Shown here: positions 1 to 9,811 of the stretch, one piece after another | How positions within the stretch are numbered: position 1 is the first letter of the stretch | How the letters are laid out: each line of letters starts with the position of its first letter | Assembly: GCA_037954235.1 (NCBI GenBank) | Contig: JBBMOA010000021.1 | Location: 7,694,501 to 7,758,500, forward strand | Origin: Aulostomus chinensis | Taxonomy: Eukaryota; Chordata; Actinopteri; Syngnathiformes; Aulostomidae | Reading direction: 5' to 3' | Length of the DNA stretch: 64,000 nt | Notes under the pieces: model-generated | Databases searched by the model: none | What the model was told of the DNA's origin: nothing | The model's input: the letters and a program-made list of their open reading frames with translations, nothing else | Program-made: the position numbers and the translations under genes

Positions 1-404
1 AGTTTACAGCAGAGATCTGGGATGAGAGGGGAAGACGGAGGGGGGGAGCAGCTGGATCCAACCAGGACACTGACAGGATGAGCAGAGGGGCCCGGACCCG
101 ACGCACAGCCACAGTCTGCAGGAGTCGTGCATTACTGCCTCACTACTGAGGGGAATCAAGAATGAGTGACTCCTGAGATGAAGCTCCAGTGAGCCAGTGT
201 TGAAAAAGTAACTGAACAAAAGTAGAGCTACGTCAGCGCAAGACAGCTGGACTTGGTTTTGATTCTTAGAAATAGCTTCTTTAATTCCCCGCGGCAATAT
301 ATATTCTGTTTGTATTCATATATGGAACTGTGTGAACATCCTGTATAAGAAGAATAATTATATTGTCTTCACATTATACTCCTCAGTAATAAATATTCCC
401 TTTG

Positions 405-840
405 TAAATCAATTATGAGAATCTGTTTATTAAATGTCCAAATTATGAGATGAGATTATTCATAACTATAAAATAATGAAGTCAAGTTTTGAGGGGACAA
501 TTAAAATCAGATAATGGTAAAAAAAAAAAAAAAATCATAAAGAAGTCATAATTACGAGATCAAAAGTCAAAATCAGGAGATGAACGGGTTGAATTTTGAG
601 AGAGAAAAATCAATATCGTGGGATAAAGTCATAGTTTTTTAATAATAACCTCAGACTATGAGATAAAAGTGTAATCTTTAGATTAAAAAGTCAAAATGAT
701 GAGTTGGAGAGAATCATGTGATCAGAAAAAACTAAATGAGAACAGGTCCAAATAATGAGGTCATGAGGTCATAATTGCTGGAGTTGAAAAATAAGGTTTA
801 TGAGGTTATGAGTTTAAAGTCTTAATTATTAGAAAAATAT
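405..840. repeat. Degenerate AT-rich minisatellite (TCATAATTATGAGAT-type units)
   Basis: Variants of 'AAGTCATAATTATGAGAT' recur at roughly 20-30 bp spacing (for example 547-562, 698-704, 763-775, 800-820), with much divergence. Period and boundaries are approximate. Confidence 0.6.
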
Positions 841-1449
841 ATTATCAGTACTAATTTTTTTGAAAATATATTTATATGGATTTTTTTAACCAGCAAAACT
901 GGGCTTCCATACATCTATGGTCTGGTTTTTGTGTGTGTGTGTGTTTTCTGTAAATATTAGCCATATCTCACTATGTAGTCTCGATTGCTACTGTAATGCT
1001 AATATTGACATTAGATTTGAACAATGACTTGAATAAACAAGCCACACAGACGATTCCCACCAGACAGGCACGCACGCACGCACGCACACCATTTCCCAAT
1101 TTATTTCATGAAAAGCAGCTCAATGAAAGTCTCACTGAGTGCAGAACACCTTCATGTTTACCAACGGAAATGCCAGAATCAGAGTCACAGGCTTGAGGTG
1201 GTGCAGCTGGAACAGTTGAACGTATGGATCAATAGATGAGGTAGACCCAGATATGGAGGAAGGGGTGGGGGGGTGGGGGGTGGGGGGCTCTAATGGAGTC
1301 TTTCAGTTTTGCTGTGTCTGGAAATGAAAGGAGGTTGAAACCTGGCCAATTATCCTGCCTGAGAAAAGAGGAAGGAGAGAAGAAGAAGTGGCGTGTGGCG
1401 CTGGCTGGCCGGATGGATAGATAGATGGATGGATAGAGAGCTTTCCAGA

Positions 1450-1468
1450 GGGGGGGGGGGGGGGGGGG
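1450..1468. repeat. Poly-G run (19 nt)
   Basis: A homopolymer between a GATA/GGAT-rich stretch and noncoding DNA. Length is prone to assembly error. Confidence 0.95.
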
Positions 1469-2356
1469 CTGATTCAGAATAGCCCACAGACATTGGCCCC
1501 ACTCCCAGAAATTTCCCCCAGTGCAAAAGGTTAACTGTCAGTCCCCCGCAAGGTATAAATAGAAGTCTGCCCTCCAGAAAGGCGTGGAAGACATAGGAGG
1601 GGGGCAGTGGAAGGGGGGGGGGCAGTTCCTGACACACAGGGGTGGGGTTGTTTTTCGGGTGGATACAGGCAAAGACATTATGATGGCTCTGGAGACTGAC
1701 AGAGAGCCCAGACAAAAGAGGGCCCTGGTCTATTCAGCTCGGTCCGTCCTGACAGCAGATACAACAATCATCAGGACCCCAGAAAGCTCCGGTCCGATTG
1801 AGCCGCCGCTGCTGCTGCATGTGACACCCAAATCAAACGCCTTTGTTTTCCTGAAGCTGCTGAGACATGTAATTAGGCCGGTGTCTCTGGATTAAACCCA
1901 AAATAAAGCTAGCATGTCTCAGTTCTGGGTTTAAAGATCCCATCCTGTAATAAATCACATAAAACCATGCAGAGATGTCCTTATCAGGTGGTTTTTATTT
2001 GTCACTTAAAACCAAGGTAGCAAAAAAAAGAAAGTAAAGGAGATACACAGCTGAAATATCAGACACACAAGAAAACACAACAATGGAACAAAAAGGTGCG
2101 TCACCACCTCAAACATAATAAAGCTTCCTCTTCAGTTAAGTACACCTGAATGTGAGCAGATTCAAAACTGCCACAAAAAAAACATTTAAAAAAATAAATG
2201 AGGTTTCCTTTGAGAATGCTACTAAATCTGATAGTTTGTTTTTATTTAACAAGTTTGACACAATAGGTATGTTTAATGTTCTCTCTGTTAAGAGTCATGG
2301 TGTTGACTCTAAAGGCATGTAAGAGTCAAAAAACAGATGTTATTGCTTCTTTATTT

Positions 2357-2930
2357 TAAAAGGAACACAGCAACTTTTTGGGAAATGAGTGTATTTGTCG
2401 GCCTCCTTGCAGCCGGACAAGTAGATGGATTCCTTCTATCCTGTGTGTGTAGTAGACACTCACTGCTAACTGCTAGTTAGCTTACCAAAATGAATGGCAG
2501 TGGATGGGAAGTGTTAGCATGACTCTGCAAACACTTTCCTCCAAAACGGTCTTCGCTTGCATTGATCTAACTAGAATACCATTTGTTATAAAATAAAAAA
2601 ATGTTAAATTACAAGACACCGTCATTTTCTGATCAGATACACAGCTGAAACTACTTAACTGTGCGCAGTGATTTGACGCATCACCTCAAAACTTTGGCCA
2701 ACAAATGACTGTTGCTACTAATCATGGCCGACTTTGCAAAAGAGGATTAATTACTCCCAGACAAACCAAGATCCTGAACTTTATCCCTCTGGTGGCATTT
2801 GACTGAGGTATGCTAACACTTCCCATCCGCTACCATTCATTGCGCTAAGCTAAATAGCTAGTCATTAGCAATCCATTTTCTTGTTCCGCTCAGGGGAGTT
2901 GCACATTTACCAATAAGTTGTTCCTTTAGG
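2357..2930. mobile_element. Foldback/MITE-like element with long inverted arms
   Basis: The ends are near-inverse: AAAGGAAC... at the left and ...GTTCCTTT at the right. The inner arms 2489-2520 and 2810-2841 are 32 nt each with only two mismatches when one is reverse-complemented. Further weaker arm similarity extends between, for example around TGGATT and GCTAGT/CTAGCT. This is the form of a nonautonomous DNA element. The core between the arms encodes nothing. It lies inside the likely insig1 3'UTR. Confidence 0.6.
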
Positions 2931-4214
2931 TATCCACACTGCATTTACGTACAAATTCTATTTTTTTTAAGCCATTGACAGAAATAAGAATAAATAAGAA
3001 TAATCGGCTCATGTATACTTTTGATTGCACTTAATCCTCTAGACCCCCTAACAATAACTACCATACTGTAGGTCTGTTAAAATAATACCTGTCCGATTAC
3101 ATAGGCAAGCCATCATACATATGAGCAATAGTGTCAATAGTTTTATACAAATGATCAAACTCAACTGTTATAGTGACAAAAGCACTACATTCTATGATAC
3201 ACAGGCAATCACAGATTGCAAATCTTCAAGGCTGCGGTAATACTTTAGTACCAGCCTGTATCCAACTAGTATCGCTAGTTTAAATTCAAAGAGGGAATAA
3301 AGTAAATCTTTGTCTTGATGGGAAATGGCAGGTCCATTCTACAAGACTTAAAAACACACACACACAAAAAGGTAAAATATGCATTGAAAAGTGTTTTAAA
3401 CTGGCATCACAGCAAAATTCTACTATTCTCCTTTTACATTCTTTCAAAACACGACCCAAATCGGCAGCATTTCTTGTTCTAATGCGCCATTTTCTGCTCT
3501 GGAACAATCCTTCGGCTGAGGTTTGTTTCTCTGAAACTACCTAGAAACTGACAAAACGGGCTTCAGTACATTTTTCTCAGAAATCGGATGCAGTCCTGGA
3601 ACATAACGTGATGCTGATCACCTCGGATTTGTATGTCAGCAGGATTACAAAAACCATCAAGCCCATTTTCATCAAATGAACTAGAGGGGTGTGTTATGGA
3701 CCGAGGAAAGTCCAACTAAATTTTGGGGCAGATCTGTTAGACACCATTTAGAATTTGTGTTTTTCTTGCATTGAGTTTGGTAGAGGTCATCTTGGTAGAG
3801 GTATACGCTCTCCTAGTTACCATTCTCTCCAAATATATCACCATTTGCAGTACATCTCTCAAGTCCTCATATATACACGTGAATGTCAGAATAAACTGGT
3901 AGTAAAGGGCATCCCTGCACGTATTTCTTCATTCCTATAGAATGTGTTGGGATACGTTAATCGTTCATAATCACATCTATGGTACATTTGGTTTTGGGCC
4001 ACTCTAAACTTTACTAAATAAATACTTAATTTGGTTTGTTCGGGACATTCAGTACATCCCCCCTCCCCGAGGCCTCTGGATACATGTCTATGTGAGAGTG
4101 ACGACATTTGTTTCGCTTAGTCCATATAACATTTCCCTTTTAAGATCATATTATATTCAGGCTAATTAAAAAATAACAGACATAGCACCCGCTCAGATCA
4201 TTTACACAAATGTG

Positions 4215-4226
4215 CACACACGCACA

Positions 4227-4258
<32 letters not shown>

Positions 4259-4263
4259 CACAC
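4215..4263. repeat. (CA)n/(CGCA)n microsatellite
   Basis: A mixed CACA and CGCACGCA tract within the probable insig1 3'UTR. Confidence 0.95.
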
Positions 4264-4562
4264 CATAAACTGCTGGAAGATGAGCAACCAGACCTTTGAA
4301 TGTAAAAATAAAACCTGTTAAAAAGAGAAAAAAAAAACTTGACAAAAAAGGCAAATACTGTCCTTGGAAGCCATAAATGGATTACAGAGGTGGGAAGGGT
4401 TTGGCCACAATGAGGTGCAGAAGACATGGCACATTAGATGGGTGTGGGGTGGGGGTTGGGGGGTGTAGGGGTTTCTGTCCAGCACTTTGTTGAGAGAACA
4501 AGAGATGAGTCTTTTCTTTTTCCTCCTTGCTCATGTTGGTTCTCCACCTGGTTTCTGCAAGT

Positions 4563-4592
4563 TCAGTCATTGTGCGGTTTCTCTACGCAACC
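4563..4592 (-). CDS. insig1: insig1 last coding exon (residues 242-250, stop)
   Basis: This exon is too short for ORF searches: 30 coding nt after a strong pyrimidine tract and CACTTCAG acceptor. It reads GCVEKPHND then TGA. Human INSIG1 ends in GVPEKPHSD, so the match, the phase (0) and the strong acceptor together make it convincing although it sits 5 kb from the previous exon. The 3'UTR follows in the same exon. Confidence 0.9.
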   Translation of the reverse strand, partial: GCVEKPHND

Positions 4593-7500
4593 CTGAAGTG
4601 TGGGGGCAGAGAAGAACACGTCAGTCATCCTGTGACACAACAGCTGGTGCTTAACATTGGCAGCCATCTTTGTCTTAGTCATGCCCTTGTTTGTCTGCAT
4701 CATCATATCTCAGGCTAAGCAAGCCGAACGATGTGAATCTTCTCTTTAGTGCATGAAAACTGACCCTTGATTTCTTTGCGTTGAGTTTTTAAGCGTCTTC
4801 TCAGGGTTTTTAAGCCGCCCTTTGTTCACTTAGTTTTTAAATCTTGGTTCATTGGCTACAAGTGCGTATTTGTTTAAGTCAGTTTACTCATTGGATTCTT
4901 AGCTTTAGTCACCAACAGCTGAGTCGACAGACATCTTTTGTCTGCCTTTGGACACAACGCTGAATAGAACACATTTTTTTTATTGTAAACCCCTAAAAAA
5001 AAAAAAAAAGCAGGAAAATGTTATACGATAGCCGTATGGCGTATGTCAAACACTTCCCTCTACTTTTTTCCCCATCTCCTGTGATCAGCAACTCACGACA
5101 ACCGTTGTAGAGCCGTTGCCTAAAACTACACCAACCCTTACCATAATCAAAATGACAAAAAAACCTCCTAGAGATTTTGAATTTTAGCCGAAGGTTTAAA
5201 AAAAATTTTGAAATCAGCTGCGAAAAAAAAACTGTGGAGAGACACATGAAGACCCCACAAAGATATTTAGGACTCCAGAATAAATGTTTTTATTGACTTA
5301 AAGTTTTTTTTTTAATTATTTCTCTTTTTGACCAACAGTGGACTAAAATGCTGCCTGGATCGACTAAAACTTAACTAAATGATAAACAGGGTGACTGAGG
5401 ATGATGTCAACCAGACGTTCGACACAGGACTAAGAATAAATTAACCACACAAGCAATAAACCGCCAGATTAACACCAGAACATGAACACGTGATGCTTTG
5501 GGAAAACACCGCGTTCATTTGACTGCAGGGAAACGGCTGCAGGTGAGTCACTTCACGCCACACAGACGGACACGCATTTTAGTCTGAACTTTGTCTCACT
5601 TAGCTGTTGGTTGAGGAGGTAAACTTGAATCCCATTTTCATCCTATGCAAGTGTCACATTCAGTTTAAACAATTTCTGTACAACTTATTTTGTTTTGGGT
5701 TTTGTTTTTTCCCCAAAAAGGAAAGAGAACATTTTGTACAGAGGGAAGTACAGACTGCTTGTTGGACAAGAAAAAGGACTCACAAGTTGAATATATTCAT
5801 CATAGATGGTGCACTAGATTGTTGCATTATAACACATTTGGCTGGGGAAAACAACAACAACAACAACAAAAATCTACTTTTAAAATCGGATCTAATGAGT
5901 GAAAGAACTGGAGAGAACATGGCGTGATCAAAGCTGCCAAAGCGGATCGTTTCACTGGTAACTGGCTAACAACCAAAAATGAAATGCCACTGAAGGAAAT
6001 AAACACAAAAGAATCTCGTGTTCCTCCTGATCCGTTTCATGAACGAACCGCTGGGGCCAAAAGGAGGAAAGCGCGGAACAACAACAACAACACAAGCGCC
6101 GACTTGTGCCAACATTCCAGGCCTCATCACAAACAAAAACAACAAGTAGCAAATGACCCTGGTCAGCCGAGTCCTGACTGGCTCGGTGTCTCGCCGCCAC
6201 TGTGAAAAACAACAGCCCTTAATCTGCTTTCACGCTTTCACTGAGTCAAACTGAGGGAGTGACGGGATTCTTACTTTACAGACAGAATGAGGTGAAGCTT
6301 CTGGGCAGAAGCTTAATGAAGACATCAAAGCCCTCTTGATGGGATAATTATGAAGGAACGGGGGTGGAGGTGGCGTGCGGGGGGGGGGGGGGGGGGGGGC
6401 GTCCGCTGCACTTTGCACTACTCCCAACCATCTGACAATTGCGCTTGTTGACAGCTGTTCTTTGAGGACATAATTTTTCTCCTCATCTTTTCAAACAGTT
6501 TGAAGGATGACGCTGATAAATCTAGAGTGACGTTTGTCGCTCATCTTCTGGAACCACGGCGAGGCAAGAAGCTTCCACACAGAGTCCTGTTTGCCCCCCT
6601 TGATTATATTTAAGGACACGTTTTGGGATCTTTAGGCCATGGTCACTGTCTCTATTAGTCATAGAAAACTAAACACCGCCATATCTTGGTGCTTCACATT
6701 TGCCACAGTGGTAACAGATGACAAGGATGTCTTGAGGAATTCTTTTTCTTTCAAGAAAGCTGGTATTGACTGTGTTGCGTGCTCTTTGAGCCAAGGACAA
6801 AGTCTGGGAATATTTGAGAAGACAGCAGCAAAAACAAGCGGTCAGTCATGAGAGTCGCCGCATCAGAGCTTAGCTGGATAAGTGCTTTCCGTGTCACATG
6901 CGCGGATGTACTGTACTTTTTACCTTCAGAAAAGCCGGAAAAGGAATGCCTGATGCAAGCATAAAAACTTTGAAATTGATTTTACAAATTCGTACGTTTC
7001 CATCAATCTTTTCTAATTTGATCAAAACAAGACTGACGTCCTTGTACAGATTTCACTGTGATGTAACAGATCAAAATTAAGCCAAATTAGCTACATCATG
7101 ATGTTGATTTGTACAAAGTATGACTTCATGCATTTTCACATCATTCAACAAGAGGATCGGCAAACAACTGTTAAAACGCTTGTTTTCTCAATGGAGTTTG
7201 GATCAGTGACAGGAAGCTCAACATGGTTGAACTCTTTTGTTATGAAACACTTTATGTTTGTGCCTGAATGTAAGCATGACCATTTGAGTAGGAACATGTA
7301 GCCTGGCTCTGCTGGCATCCTTGGAGAGGTTGTTCTGGATCAAGAACAAACATTTCGTGTGATTATAAAACATTCAACTCAAGCCCTGAAACAGGTTTGG
7401 AAGCTGAAGTTCAAGATGCCATCAGGAGACCGCGTCAGGCCACAGACATGTCTCTGATGACCCAAAGCTTCAAAAAACGGAACAGTAAATGTTTTTCTCC

Positions 7501-9764
7501 ATGTTCTCCTTGTGTTGGACAACATACTTTTGTACCTCTAAGCACTTGTCAATCAATCTGGGATTTGGAGGGTCTGAATAATTGTATTAAATATTATATT
7601 TATCGTTTTAAACTACTTTAGGGTGAGCAGAACAAGTAAGATGGATAAATGGAAAGATATCTGCTGACCATTGAGACCCCAAACCAAAATATTCACATTT
7701 AGTGAAATAGGTTACATGAGCATCGTAGAATTTGTGCCCACTGTTGGACCTAAAACTAATTTTCAATGCTTTAAAGATGCAAACATTTAGAACTGCTGCA
7801 AACTAGATGATATTCAAATCTGGACAGATCTCGAAAGCATAGTAGACCAGCAGGTTTAACTTATTTTCACTATTTTAAATCATAAGAATGCAAACAAAAT
7901 GATTCAGGAAAGACTCAGGGCCACACTGGCTCATTCAAAAATGAAAGTTGCCATAGCAACCAAGGTCGTAGCGCAGACTATTATCTTTGAAAGATATGCT
8001 GGCTGAGGAGGCAAAAAGCTGCGATACAGGTGTCCTTCAAGGTCACAAAGGGTGGGACACGCTGGAGGTACGACGTGGACTTGAGGGTTTTTTTGTAATG
8101 TTCAGGATTTGGTTCCCATTAGAGTCTTCACACATGTGGGATTATATCAACTCTGGATAGCAATAAACAATGAAACTTAAGAGCCAAGCCACTTCTCCTT
8201 AAAGTGGAGCCAAACTCCATTCAGAAAACGAGCATTTTTTAAGTTATTTGTCGTCTCGTTGACGGATGTGAAGTCATTCATTCGAAATTTTGTACAAATT
8301 GACATCATTGCATGGTTACTTAAGCGCTGCTTTCATCACTTTTTTTGAAATTAAAAACACAGCAGGAACTAAGTTGCAAGCAGCAGAGTTCCTGGAGACA
8401 TCCTCAGGGTGAATGTTCCTGACCCTGACGTGAAGGTTTTCAGCTTTATTACAGGATCAAGGTTTACGATGGTAAGAAACAGGGATTTGGGGGGGTTCAT
8501 TATTCACTTCAAAAGTCAAAAATCTACTTAAAATGGCCCAACAGGTTGGTTACAGCTAGCTTAGGACCCCTGAGTCTCCTTAAACGTGTTTGATCACCCC
8601 AAAAAAATACATGAAGAAATATAACCAAGAAATATTCATTACATGGGATATTTTGTAGCTATGTGGTGAAGAGAAATGAAGCAAATCTGCTCTGCTTCTG
8701 GTTTTGTCTTTATTTGAAAAGGAGGGAATCTGAGCGCAGAGCTGAAATGTACAGATGAATGATAATTAAAAGGGAAAGCAGAATTCTAAATGTCGTCGTA
8801 AGGCAACATAAGAAGCCCAAACAGCTTCAGAGCGAATCAGTATCGATTCTCTGGAGTCCTGCTGGAGGGATCGAACGGCATTTAAACCAGAAGATATTCA
8901 CTCATTCTTTGTTTCGATAATGGCGGAGACCAAAAATGAGTTCTAAGTTCTCTCATGGACGTTTAACTGGGTTGAGATGTAGCAACTGTGGAGGCTGTAG
9001 CGCACGAGCCTCGTACGACCACACCAGCTTAGTACTCGCTCAACCTCTCAGGGATCCGCTGCTCTGCCGCTTTGCCATGTTTGTACACTCATTTTCTATC
9101 AAGCTTTTCCTTCTATCATACATCCGTCTGTAGATGTTTGACTCTTAAAAAAGGTACATAATCAAAGAACAAAGGAGGACAAACTACTTGACTTCTCTAC
9201 CTATGTTAAAGTATTAGGACACAACTTGGACCTCTCAGATGTTTGAGTAAAAAATAACTTCAAAATTATATTGAATTCATAGTTGAGAGGATAACACGGT
9301 ATTGCGTTATCTTATAATATCCACATCTTTTAAACTCTGAGTCTTAATTTTAAATAACAATCCTTCTTTGGAATATAAAAACATACTGATGGGTGATTTA
9401 TCTGTTTAGGAATAATAATTTGTGTCTGACAGCTTCGAGGCACAAAAAGTTAAGTAGAAGGTACAAGTCCTTCATTTTCAATGTAATGAGATACAAGAAA
9501 AAAGAACAACCAACTTTGAATATCAAAGTCATGTACAAAAACAAACCAACATATTTCTATTCATTTCCTGTTAACAGCTGATTATAAATGGTTGTTAACT
9601 TACCATGGCGAGTTGGCGTCCTATGTTTCCAACAGTAACACCACCTGAGAAGAATATGCACGGCAGCCAGGAGCGTACGTACAGGAAGTCCGGAGCTGTG
9701 TACCTGAAACACAAGAAAACACACATCCTAAAACAAAAACAGTTCCCTTTTAAGTTTTGGAATC

Positions 9765-9811
<47 letters not shown>

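Larger units (their letters stand above)
1..1984. other. Noncoding region downstream of insig1
   Basis: The first 290 bases are relatively GC-rich without a recognisable protein. A degenerate AT-rich minisatellite follows (405-840). Between 1550 and 1940 are a TATA-like motif, a 103-codon open frame without recognisable domains and an inverted repeat. No gene can be supported. Confidence 0.6.
1985..4562 (-). other. insig1: Probable insig1 3'UTR (end uncertain)
   Basis: Noncoding sequence continues the last exon. Reading down from the stop, I found no canonical minus-strand AATAAA until 2350-2355; further ones are at 2241-2246 and 1994-1999. A UTR of about 2.2-2.6 kb would suit the gene, since human INSIG1 also has a long 3'UTR. 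Non-canonical signals (TATAAA near 3138, AGTAAA near 4008) could end it earlier. It contains a (CA/CG)n tract at 4215-4263 and a foldback element at 2357-2930. Confidence 0.5.
4593..9603 (-). other. insig1: insig1 intron 4 (5.0 kb), mostly unremarkable
   Basis: The intron contains short CAA-rich runs (5851-5870, 6077-6091), a poly-G run (6379-6399) and the RFX-like palindrome. No exon, RNA gene or clear transposon was recognised; open frames here are short and lack codon-like structure. Confidence 0.7.

Noticed and set aside
1..297. 97-codon minus-strand frame beginning MPRG
   Set aside because: Resemblance to the insig1 start is limited to MPR; the remainder is unrelated and the true insig1 start is at 12176.
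8401..8470. Alternative last exon of insig1 with a Glu-Lys-Pro-like reading
   Set aside because: No pyrimidine tract or acceptor in the right phase; the exon at 4592-4563 matches the family end and splice rules far better.
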